In this document: positions 1-6,537 of the stretch, piece by piece | Position numbering within the stretch: the first letter of the stretch is position 1 | How the letters are laid out: each line of letters opens with the position of its first letter | Source: an uncultured Bacilli bacterium | GTDB lineage: Bacteria > Bacillota_I > Bacilli_A > RF39 > UBA660 | Assembly: GCA_934101595.1 (NCBI GenBank) | Contig: CAKORR010000002.1 | Coordinates: 129,001-193,000, forward strand | Length of the DNA stretch: 64,000 nt | Direction: 5' to 3' | Notes under the pieces: model-generated | Told to the model about the DNA's origin: nothing | Database searches by the model: none | What the model saw: only the letters and a program-made list of their open reading frames with translations | Translations under genes and position numbers: made by a program

Positions 1-1
1 T

Positions 2-97
2 ATTTATTTAAATAGTGAGAGACCAACTGAAGAAAGAAGAATTAGAAGAATTAATAAAATAATGCAGATAGAATCTGGAGAATATCGTGAATTATAA
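2..97 (+). CDS. C-terminal end of a gene cut by the window edge, possibly RpiB/LacAB-family sugar-phosphate isomerase
   Basis: An open frame enters from the left edge and ends at the TAA at 95-97, leaving 31 residues. The tail is basic (ERRIRRINKIM) and resembles the arginine-rich C-terminus of ribose-5-phosphate isomerase B, which often reads RHQRRVDKI. That match is by eye on a short stretch, so the family is a guess. It overlaps the next gene by 11 bases, so the two are probably cotranscribed. Confidence 0.4.
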   Translation: MYLNSERPTEERRIRRINKIMQIESGEYREL

Positions 98-284
98 GAT
101 ATATATTTATGTAATATCTATGTTTATATCAGCATATGCTTTAACAGGTGTGAATTTTGATGCTTTTATAAAAAAGGGTAAAATTGTTGAGGCCAGAATT
201 CTGTTAATGGTTTTAGGAATGTCTTTGTCATATCTTGTATCAAACTTTATTATTAACTTTATTGAACTTAGTAAAATAATATAA
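87..284 (+). CDS. ywzB: DUF1146 small membrane protein (YwzB-like)
   Basis: A 65-residue protein with two hydrophobic segments (about residues 4-22 and 38-58) joined by a short basic loop, the length and shape of the DUF1146/YwzB family. The start is GTG at 87, preceded by GGAG at 76-79 with good spacing. In Bacillus, ywzB lies just upstream of the spoIID region, and the same neighbourhood is kept here although murA and ywmB are missing. Function is unknown. Confidence 0.75.
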   Translation: MNYKIYIYVISMFISAYALTGVNFDAFIKKGKIVEARILLMVLGMSLSYLVSNFIINFIELSKII

Positions 285-292
285 GGAGGATT

Positions 293-1234
293 ATGAAAAA
301 CAAGCTTCTTTCGTTAATAGTAGTTATCTTAGTACCATTTGTAGTAATTAGTTTTAGAAGTGAAAACGAAAAAACTAATTTTTATTTGCCAGAAATTAAG
401 GGATTAAAAGCTAGCAAAGAAAATGAATTAACTCGTAAAGTCAGAGTTAAAGATAGTAAGAATGATGTTGTTACAGAAATGGATTTGGATGAATATTTAG
501 TTGGTGTTGTGGCCTCAGAAATGCCAGCTTCATTTCATATAGAAGCTTTAAAAGCCCAAGCCGTTGCTGCCCGCAGCTATGCTATCTATAAGATGGGTAA
601 AAGTAGTGGATCATACGATGTGGTAACAGATGTTTCTAATCAAGGATTTATAACTGTTGATGAAATGAAAGAAAAATGGCAGTCAGATTTTTATAAATAT
701 TATGAGAAAATTAAAAACGCGGTATATGACACTCATAATGAAATAATTACATTTAATAATAATGTTATTGAAGCATTTTATTTTTCGATGAGTAATGGAT
801 ATACAGAAGACGCATCACTTGTATTTAGTGAAAATGAACCTTATTTGGTAAGCGTAGCGTCCAAATGGGATAATGAATCATTAAGAGGATTTAACGCTGA
901 GTTAATATTACCAAATGAAAAATTCTTAGAAAAATTGGGATTAAGTGGAAATATAGTAATAAATGACATTGAACGTTCATCTACTAATAGGGTAAACAAA
1001 ATAACTATTAATAATATGGAATTTATTGGTACAAAATTTCGTAAATTACTTGATTTAAGATCAACCGATTTTGATATAACGCTTTTAGAAGACAAAGTAA
1101 AAATCACCACACACGGTTATGGTCACGGGGTCGGATTAAGTCAATATGGCGCTAATGGAATGGCAAAGGAAGGCTATAAATATAATGATATAATACCTTA
1201 TTATTATAAAGGGACTGAAATTACCAAAATTTAG
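293..1234 (+). CDS. spoIID: Stage II sporulation protein D, peptidoglycan lytic transglycosylase
   Basis: 313 residues with an N-terminal membrane anchor (about 4-21) and a SpoIID/LytB domain. The motif around residues 72-95 (VASEMPASFHIEALKAQA) holds the catalytic glutamate, Glu76 here. The C-terminal HGYGHGVGLSQYG block (about 273-285) is typical. In sporulating Firmicutes SpoIID works with SpoIIP and SpoIIM to thin septal peptidoglycan during engulfment, cutting glycan strands without bound stem peptides. AGGAGG stands just before the ATG. spoIIQ follows 52 bases downstream, as in Bacillus. SpoIIP and SpoIIM are not in the window. Confidence 0.95.
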   Translation: MKNKLLSLIVVILVPFVVISFRSENEKTNFYLPEIKGLKASKENELTRKVRVKDSKNDVVTEMDLDEYLVGVVASEMPASFHIEALKAQAVAARSYAIYKMGKSSGSYDVVTDVSNQGFITVDEMKEKWQSDFYKYYEKIKNAVYDTHNEIITFNNNVIEAFYFSMSNGYTEDASLVFSENEPYLVSVASKWDNESLRGFNAELILPNEKFLEKLGLSGNIVINDIERSSTNRVNKITINNMEFIGTKFRKLLDLRSTDFDITLLEDKVKITTHGYGHGVGLSQYGANGMAKEGYKYNDIIPYYYKGTEITKI

Positions 1235-1257
1235 ATGTATAAAAATTTTTAAAACAA

Positions 1258-1282
1258 CCACACTTTTATTAGAAAGGTGTGG
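1258..1282 (+). promoter_or_regulatory. Hairpin that encloses the spoIIQ ribosome binding site
   Basis: CCACAC at 1258-1263 pairs with GTGTGG at 1277-1282. The stem continues inward through TTTT/AAAG (one G-T pair) to about 10 base pairs around a 5-base loop. The spoIIQ Shine-Dalgarno sequence (AAAGG, 1273-1277) lies in the 3' arm, 9 bases before the ATG at 1287. The hairpin could therefore mask translation when transcription comes through from spoIID. It has no T-run, so it is not an intrinsic terminator. Confidence 0.5.
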
Positions 1283-1286
1283 AATT

Positions 1287-1922
1287 ATGAAAAGAAGAAA
1301 ATTAAGAAAGTTTGTTTTACCAACAATTTATATTATGACTATATCCGCTTTATTTGTTGGGATAAGTTTTATGGCTACTCAAGCTTTTAGAAGTTCCGAC
1401 AAAAAGTATTTGTTTTCTCTAAATCCTCTAGTTAAAGAAGTACAAAACGTTGTAAATGATGTTAAAGAAAAGAATCCTATTGAGCCTGTAGATGAGAACA
1501 CAGCAGAAAAAAGCGTTCATTTTTATGATATGAATGATACTGAAGAGGCTCAACAGAAATCATTAATATTCTATGAAAATACTTATATGGAAAGCACAGG
1601 CCTACTCTATTCAGCAAATGAAGAATTTGAAGTATTAGCAGTCCTAGATGGTACTATAAAATCAGTTAAAAAAGATGATATTATGGGTAATGTAGTTGAA
1701 GTAATGCATGATAATAATATATTAACTGTGTATTATTGCTTAAAGGATGTTGCTTTTAAAGAGGGAGATAAAATAAATCAAGGTGATGTAATTGCTAAGA
1801 GTGGAACAAGCAAACTAGAAACAAATAGTACCAACAATTTATTCTTTGAAGTATATAAAAATGGTAACGCAATGAATCCTGAAAAGTTTTTTACAACAAG
1901 CATTGAAGAATTAAAAAAATAA
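1287..1922 (+). CDS. spoIIQ: SpoIIQ-like protein with a degenerate LytM/M23 domain
   Basis: 211 residues: a basic N-terminus, one membrane segment (about 9-31) and an extracytoplasmic C-terminal half folded like an M23 peptidase. The lipoyl-like strand pattern is clear (GTIKSVKKDDIMGNVVEVMHD, then GDKINQGDVIAKSG at about 155-170). The zinc ligands of active M23 enzymes are absent; the usual HLHFE is LFFEV. In Bacillus SpoIIQ sits in the forespore membrane and binds SpoIIIAH; loss of ligands is a known feature there too. Position after spoIID supports the name. Confidence 0.85.
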   Translation: MKRRKLRKFVLPTIYIMTISALFVGISFMATQAFRSSDKKYLFSLNPLVKEVQNVVNDVKEKNPIEPVDENTAEKSVHFYDMNDTEEAQQKSLIFYENTYMESTGLLYSANEEFEVLAVLDGTIKSVKKDDIMGNVVEVMHDNNILTVYYCLKDVAFKEGDKINQGDVIAKSGTSKLETNSTNNLFFEVYKNGNAMNPEKFFTTSIEELKK

Positions 1923-2476
1923 TGAATAAAAATAGTATTAGAACCTTATTACTTGGAAAAACTTTATATGTTGTTAACCAAAATGGTTTTTATCAAATTA
2001 GTTTATCAGATGGTTCTGTAAAAGATGATAAGCCATACAATTATGATGAATTTTTGACAAAACTAAAAAATAGCAAAATAATTAAAGATATGACTAAAAA
2101 AGTTTTAAGTCCAAGACTCAAGTTGTATGTTTGGGATAATTATACGGATATCGATAAAAAGTCAATGAAAGATGTTTTCGAAAATCTTAGTTTTCTGGTA
2201 ACTGATATTGTACTAATTAATAACTTAATTAGGCGTAGTATTCCAACGCTGGTTATAAGTATTGATGGTATTCATTATATACACGATTCATCTATATATT
2301 ATGACTATTACAGTCATGGTAAAAATGTTTGTGATTTGGTAAAAAGCATAAAAATTAATCTTAATTTTTCAAAGTATGTGCAAATTTGTGCCAATAATAT
2401 TGACTATTTAAAAGACAAAGATGCCTTGTATTACGAAGAAAAAAGTCAAATTATTGAAAAAATATTAAAAATATAG
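1922..2476 (+). CDS. Unknown 184-residue protein, possible truncated actin/MreB-like fold
   Basis: The ATG overlaps the spoIIQ stop codon by one base, so translation is probably coupled. There is no signal peptide or membrane segment. I know no family with certainty. Residues about 50-125 follow the MreB/Mbl pattern: a helix rich in Lys, then SPRLKLYVW (like the MreB strand RPRVVIGVP), TDIDKKSMKDVFENL (like the TEVEKRAVLEAA helix), and then VISIDGIHYI (like VVDIGGGTTEV). The phosphate-binding glycines are mostly lost. Mbl follows spoIIQ/spoIIID in Bacillus, which makes the idea attractive, but it remains inference. Confidence 0.6.
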   Translation: MNKNSIRTLLLGKTLYVVNQNGFYQISLSDGSVKDDKPYNYDEFLTKLKNSKIIKDMTKKVLSPRLKLYVWDNYTDIDKKSMKDVFENLSFLVTDIVLINNLIRRSIPTLVISIDGIHYIHDSSIYYDYYSHGKNVCDLVKSIKINLNFSKYVQICANNIDYLKDKDALYYEEKSQIIEKILKI

Positions 2477-2509
2477 GAAAAAAGCCTGTATTTTTTTGTA
2501 ATTTTGTAT

Positions 2510-2515
2510 TATAAT
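2510..2515 (+). promoter_or_regulatory. -10 element upstream of agrA
   Basis: A perfect TATAAT 38 bases before the agrA start codon. No convincing -35 hexamer lies 16-18 bases upstream, where the sequence is T-rich, so this may need an activator. AgrA itself is an inferred candidate. Confidence 0.45.
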
Positions 2516-2552
2516 TAAATTGCTTACAGTAAACCAGATTGGTGAGGAGTTT

Positions 2553-3263
2553 ATGATTAGAATAATTGTAGTTGATGATGATGCAGAAATGCATACAAAA
2601 GTAAGAAAGATTATTACGAAACTTAGCTTTAAAGTAGATACTGAGCTTAGTGTTAGCTGTTACACAAAACTAGATAACAAATTAGAAGAAATGATTCTTG
2701 ATGATTCTTGTCACAAAATTTATATACTTGATATTGAATTAGCTAATAACGGTTCAGGTATACAAATTGCTAAAAAGATTAGAGAACATGATTGGGATAG
2801 TCAAGTTATATTTATGACAAACCATGATAAGATGTTTGAAACTGTCTATCGTAGTGTCTATGAAGTTTTCACATTTATTGAAAAGTTTCACAACTTTGAT
2901 GAGAGGCTTGAAACTAATATTAAAAAGATATTAGATCAAAAGTTTGATAACAAAATGTTTTGCTATTCAGGAAGAAATGTTGATCTTCAATTATACTTAA
3001 AAAGTATATTGTACATTTACAGGGATACAACAGAAAGAAAAGTGGTGTTAGTAACGGACAATAATATTTTTTCTGTTGGATTATCAATGCATGAAATTAT
3101 GAATTATCTTGATGGAAGATTTAAGATGGTTCATCGTGCTTGCATTGTTAATATGGACCATGTCCAAGTATTTAATTGGTCAAACAGAACATTTTTGCTT
3201 GATAATGGCCAAATAATACCACTTCTTTCTAGAAAATACAGAAAAGAAGTTGAAGGGAAATGA
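2553..3263 (+). CDS. agrA: AgrA-type response regulator with LytTR DNA-binding domain
   Basis: 236 residues from the ATG at 2553, which has GTGAGGAG just before it; an in-frame upstream start at 2520 lacks a binding site. The receiver domain has acidic residues VVDDD at 6-10 and the phosphoacceptor Asp60 in YILDIE. The C-terminal LytTR domain (about 135-236) has the strand patterns VHRACIVNMDHV and the terminal SRKYRKEV typical of AgrA/FsrA/VirR regulators. It overlaps the kinase gene by four bases (ATGA). In agr systems it activates the agr promoter and target genes after phosphorylation by AgrC. Confidence 0.92.
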   Translation: MIRIIVVDDDAEMHTKVRKIITKLSFKVDTELSVSCYTKLDNKLEEMILDDSCHKIYILDIELANNGSGIQIAKKIREHDWDSQVIFMTNHDKMFETVYRSVYEVFTFIEKFHNFDERLETNIKKILDQKFDNKMFCYSGRNVDLQLYLKSILYIYRDTTERKVVLVTDNNIFSVGLSMHEIMNYLDGRFKMVHRACIVNMDHVQVFNWSNRTFLLDNGQIIPLLSRKYRKEVEGK

Positions 3264-4525
3264 ATTTAAATACAATAATTTATTATATTTGTGCAGTTAT
3301 TAGTTTGGCCAATATGCTTATTATAGTTGCTAGATTTAGTGGTAAAAAATACAACCGAAATGGATGGATGGTACTTGAATGTCTGTTTGGCGCAGTCATT
3401 TTAACATTATTAAATTACATTAATATGTTGATGATAAGAATGATTTTATCAGTCATAGCAATAATCGTGATGTGTGTATTAAATATTAAACAAAGTTTTA
3501 AGAAGAATGCCTTTTATTCTTGCTTTGTATGGTGCTTTGGCATGTTATTTGACTTTATATTTATGCTTATATTTTCTTTAATATATGAATTGCTACCAGA
3601 TTTTGTTATTCCAATGGAGTATTCACTTACTGTAGTATTACAAATAGCTATAAACTTATTGTCAAGGATAAAGATTTTTAAAACTATAGCGAGAAAAATG
3701 TATAATTTTTACTCAAAAATAAATGTCTTGGTTTTTGTTGTAGTAGTTATTGTTATGTTGTATTTTGGTGCCAAATCAGTTATGAATATAACTAAATCTG
3801 ATCAAGTTACTTCTCTTTTAATTACTTGCACTTTCGGTGTGGCATTATTGATATTACTTCCATATATCAAATATTTAAAAAAGGTTAACAAAGAAGCCTT
3901 ACAAATTATGGCTAAAAATAATAAACATTATATTGATCAAAATAACGAATTAAGAAAATACAAACATAATATTCATCACAAGTTATCATTGATAAAATCT
4001 TACGGAAATGAAAGAATTACACGAATAATTAATGAGATTGAAAAAGAAAGCGGTAGTATTGTAGATCCAAAGGTAAATTTAGAAAAATTACCAGTAGGAA
4101 TAAATGGTTTTATTAGTGATAAAATATTTAAATATACTTCAAATAATTTATCTGTAACAGTTGATAATTATTTAACTAAAGATTTATTTGATTTAATATC
4201 TTCAAAAGATTATATTTCTTTGTGCGATGCACTTGGCGTATCATTAGACAATGCTTTAGAAGCAGCGTCAAATTCTAAGGATAAAATGATCTATATGAAT
4301 TTTTATGAATCTGAAGAAGAAATTCTCATAATGATAGAAAATTCATTTTCAAATAATTTAGACATTGATAAGTTAGGAACTGTTAACTATAGTACCAAGA
4401 AGATAAAAAGTGGAATTGGTTTATTTTCCATACTAAATCGTAATCGAGTTGTAACAAATGTGAGGGTTAAAGAAAATCACTTTATTACAACAATTAGTGT
4501 ATATAAAGAAGGTTATGAGAAATAA
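3260..4525 (+). CDS. agrC: AgrC-type sensor histidine kinase
   Basis: 421 residues. The N-terminal half (about 1-205) has six or seven hydrophobic segments, the peptide-sensing part of AgrC/FsrC. A short coiled stretch leads to RKYKHNIHHKL, where His236 is the likely phosphoacceptor, in the place of the usual RHD. The GHKL ATPase domain shows the N-box SLDNALEA (about 330-337) and the glycine-rich GIGLFSI. It belongs to the HPK10 class. Translation is coupled to agrA. The ligand should be the peptide made by the convergent agrBD genes downstream. Confidence 0.92.
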   Translation: MNLNTIIYYICAVISLANMLIIVARFSGKKYNRNGWMVLECLFGAVILTLLNYINMLMIRMILSVIAIIVMCVLNIKQSFKKNAFYSCFVWCFGMLFDFIFMLIFSLIYELLPDFVIPMEYSLTVVLQIAINLLSRIKIFKTIARKMYNFYSKINVLVFVVVVIVMLYFGAKSVMNITKSDQVTSLLITCTFGVALLILLPYIKYLKKVNKEALQIMAKNNKHYIDQNNELRKYKHNIHHKLSLIKSYGNERITRIINEIEKESGSIVDPKVNLEKLPVGINGFISDKIFKYTSNNLSVTVDNYLTKDLFDLISSKDYISLCDALGVSLDNALEAASNSKDKMIYMNFYESEEEILIMIENSFSNNLDIDKLGTVNYSTKKIKSGIGLFSILNRNRVVTNVRVKENHFITTISVYKEGYEK

Positions 4526-4580
4526 CATGTTAAAAAGTCTCATCTTTAAATGAAGAAACGAGACTTTTTAATTTAACATA
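4526..4580 (+). terminator. Terminator after agrC
   Basis: AAAAAGTCTC (4532-4541) pairs with GAGACTTTTT (4560-4569), with an outer ATGTTAAA/TTTAACAT extension. T-rich sequence follows. It ends the agrAC transcript before the convergent agrBD unit. Confidence 0.8.
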
Positions 4581-4584
4581 AAAT

Positions 4585-4613
4585 AAAAATTGAGGCTTAC
4601 AAACTCAATTTTT
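4585..4613 (-). terminator. Terminator after agrD (works on - strand, probably both)
   Basis: AAAAATTGAG (4585-4594) pairs with CTCAATTTTT (4604-4613). On the - strand it starts 13 bases after the agrD stop and its 3' arm ends in a U-tract. Together with the previous hairpin it separates the convergent agr units. Confidence 0.75.
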
Positions 4614-4625
4614 AATTTTTTTTAA

Positions 4626-4745
4626 TTATAATAATTCATCTGGGCACTCAGGTTCATCCCAAGCAAATAAAACGGTTCTAGTGCTACCTTCACTTGCAGC
4701 AGCAGTTGAGATTCCAGCTAGTATATTAGCTAAAAATTCTAACAT
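4626..4745 (-). CDS. agrD: AgrD-like autoinducing peptide precursor without a ring cysteine
   Basis: A 39-residue ORF, translated by hand from the - strand, with AGGAGG six bases before its ATG. It has the three AgrD parts: an N-terminal amphipathic helix (MLEFLANILAGIS), a signal region (GSTRTVLFAW) and an acidic C-terminal recognition tail (DEPECPDELL) like the DExxxPxEL of known AgrD peptides. It lies 34 bases after agrB in the same operon. Oddly, no Cys sits five residues before the cleavage point; the only Cys (34) is in the discarded tail. Ser21 to Trp29 gives a nine-residue span, the ring size of the serine lactone of the Enterococcus Fsr signal. The mature form is inferred. Confidence 0.88.
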   Translation of the reverse strand: MLEFLANILAGISTAAASEGSTRTVLFAWDEPECPDELL

Positions 4746-4779
4746 TTTATCCTCCTTTTCTAACTCTTAATATATTTAT

Positions 4780-5388
4780 TTAATTAACATTAAGGCCATT
4801 ATAAAATTGATAATTATTGAATTTAGTTTTCGTTATTTTATAAATAAATGGATTTACGCAAACTAATTCAACTATTAAGGAAAAAGTAATGGAATTAATA
4901 ATCAATGTCTCGTTCGTCTTAATGAGAATTAATAAGTAAATTAAGCTGATTAAGCAAGTTTTCATTTTCATTTTCATTCTTTGCTTTTTTCTTATTAGAG
5001 GTCTTTTTGGGGTGTCCGCTGGTGCCCATAAGATGAATGATATAAATGCTAGCATCCATATTGCTATTGCTGTATTGTGAGTGAATACACTGTATTTTAC
5101 AAACGCTGCTCCCAAAACATACACAGAGATAGTCGTTATCCAGCATTTAAGTGAGCTATCTGCGTGGATTCCAAATCCAAACAATCGTAAGAAAGAATAA
5201 AACACTAATATGAGTAAAAACTCTTTTTGCGTTCTTAAAATCATTGTTATTAGAAGGACTACAATTGTTTTGGTTACAAGGTTGTAAATTGCCTCAAGAC
5301 CATACTTGTAGATTCTCAAGTCTTTTTCGGTAGTATGCTTGTTTTTTTCTATGATAGATAAGAGACCGCTTAAAATTTTATCTTTCAT
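4780..5388 (-). CDS. agrB: AgrB-type membrane peptidase that matures the signal peptide
   Basis: 202 residues from the ATG at 5388, which has GAGGGAA upstream; a longer in-frame start at 5418 lacks a site. It shows the AgrB fold: amphipathic N-terminus, several membrane segments, and the catalytic pair His75 and Cys82 in FGIHADSSLKC, seven residues apart as in Staphylococcus. AgrB removes the AgrD tail and forms the macrocycle through an enzyme thioester. agrD follows on the same strand. The convergent layout relative to agrAC differs from the staphylococcal agrBDCA operon. Confidence 0.93.
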   Translation of the reverse strand: MKDKILSGLLSIIEKNKHTTEKDLRIYKYGLEAIYNLVTKTIVVLLITMILRTQKEFLLILVFYSFLRLFGFGIHADSSLKCWITTISVYVLGAAFVKYSVFTHNTAIAIWMLAFISFILWAPADTPKRPLIRKKQRMKMKMKTCLISLIYLLILIKTNETLIINSITFSLIVELVCVNPFIYKITKTKFNNYQFYNGLNVN

Positions 5389-5604
5389 ATTTCCCTCACT
5401 GATTAAATAATACCTCAAAATAGTAAAAAAAATCGCAAATGGTCTTAAAAGTGAATAAAATGTCGATTTTTGTTTGATGCGTAACTATATATGAAAAAAG
5501 TGGAAAGTTTAAGCAAATTATAGAGTGTTTTAGACAAATAGTGCTTTTTATGTTAAAAAGTCTGATATCATCATATTGCCATTCGAAAAGTATGTATTAA
5601 TTTG

Positions 5605-5633
5605 TCGACTTAATTTAATTGCTTAGGTATACA
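5605..5633 (+). promoter_or_regulatory. Possible promoter of the cold-shock gene
   Basis: TCGACT (5605-5610), 17 bases, then TATACA (5628-5633). Both elements are imperfect. The interval from 5389 to 5660 otherwise holds no ORF and should contain the agrBD promoter on the - strand, for which I see no clear consensus. Confidence 0.35.
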
Positions 5634-5674
5634 CTGTGTGATATGGTTTAATTAATGAGAAAAGAGGTGTGTTT

Positions 5675-5887
5675 GTGAGAGGGAGAGTTAAGTGGTTCAA
5701 CAATGAAAAAGGCTACGGATTCATAGAATATGAGAATTTAGATGATATTTTTGTTCATTATTCTGCTATTCTAAAAGATGGTTATAAGACTTTAAAAGAA
5801 GGTGCTATTGTTGACTTTAAATTAATTGAAACTTCTAAAGGCCTACAGGCAATCGAAGTATCCGAAGCTGCATTAACTACTGTATAG
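5675..5887 (+). CDS. Cold-shock protein (CspA family)
   Basis: 70 residues. It begins GRVKWFNNEKGYGFIEY, which carries the RNP1 motif (KGYGFI); RNP2 is DIFVHY at about 25-30. These are the single-strand nucleic-acid binding motifs of the cold-shock domain, and CspA-type proteins act as RNA chaperones. The start is taken as GTG at 5675 because AAAGAGG ends seven bases upstream; the GTG at 5669 is too close to that site. It stands alone between agrB and hpf. Confidence 0.93.
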   Translation: MRGRVKWFNNEKGYGFIEYENLDDIFVHYSAILKDGYKTLKEGAIVDFKLIETSKGLQAIEVSEAALTTV

Positions 5888-5951
5888 TAGTTTTTCTTTT
5901 TCTTTAAAGTTTTATAAATATTTGATATAATTAACTTAGGAAGGTGATATA

Positions 5952-6485
5952 ATGGAAATTACATTTAGAGGAGATAAAATAACAGTAACATCGGCAATTA
6001 AAGATTATGTTAATGATAAGATGAAAAGACTTGATAAATATTTTGATAAACCAGATGAAATTAAAGCTAATGCATTAATAAAGGTAAAAAATAGGTTACA
6101 AACTATTGAAGTTACTGTACCAACAAGTCGCTTTACTTTAAGGGCAGAAGTTAGCCATGAAGATTTATACGCTGCAATTGATTTAGCTATAGATGTTTTG
6201 GAAAGGCAAATAAGAAAGAATAAAACTAGGTTAAATAACAGATACAAAGATGCATTAGAAACGGATTTCAATTTGGATTATGAGATTGAAGAATCTGAAG
6301 AAGATACAAATAAAATTGTAAAAAGAAAGAACGTTGAAATGAAGCCAATGGATGAAGAAGAAGCTTTATTACAATTGAATTTGTTAGATCACGATTTCTT
6401 TGTATTCAAAAACATTGATGAAGAATGTGTTTCAGTTATTTATAAACGAAAAGATGACAATTTTGGAATAATAAATGTAAAATAG
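5952..6485 (+). CDS. hpf: Ribosome hibernation promoting factor, long form
   Basis: 177 residues. The N-terminal part (1-100) matches the HPF/RaiA domain that fills the tRNA and mRNA channel of the 30S subunit. The C-terminal part (about 120-177, with MKPMDEEEALLQLNLLDHDFFVF) is the dimerisation domain that joins two 70S ribosomes into 100S dimers in Firmicutes. AGGAAGGTGAT precedes the ATG and a TATAAT lies at 5926-5931. In Bacillus hpf also stands just before secA. Confidence 0.95.
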   Translation: MEITFRGDKITVTSAIKDYVNDKMKRLDKYFDKPDEIKANALIKVKNRLQTIEVTVPTSRFTLRAEVSHEDLYAAIDLAIDVLERQIRKNKTRLNNRYKDALETDFNLDYEIEESEEDTNKIVKRKNVEMKPMDEEEALLQLNLLDHDFFVFKNIDEECVSVIYKRKDDNFGIINVK

Positions 6486-6509
6486 GAGTGAAAACTCTTA
6501 TTTTTTTTG
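6483..6509 (+). terminator. Terminator after hpf
   Basis: AATAGGAGT and ACTCTTATT pair around a GAAA loop and are followed by a run of eight T. The T-run leads directly into TATAAT (6511-6516), the probable -10 of secA. Confidence 0.75.
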
Positions 6510-6537
6510 TTATAATACTTAAATGGAGGTATTAATA

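Noticed and set aside
4643..4646. Cys34 of the AgrD-like peptide as the ring-forming residue
   Set aside because: It lies after the DE cleavage point, inside the acidic tail that AgrB removes, so it cannot be part of the mature signal in the normal pathway.
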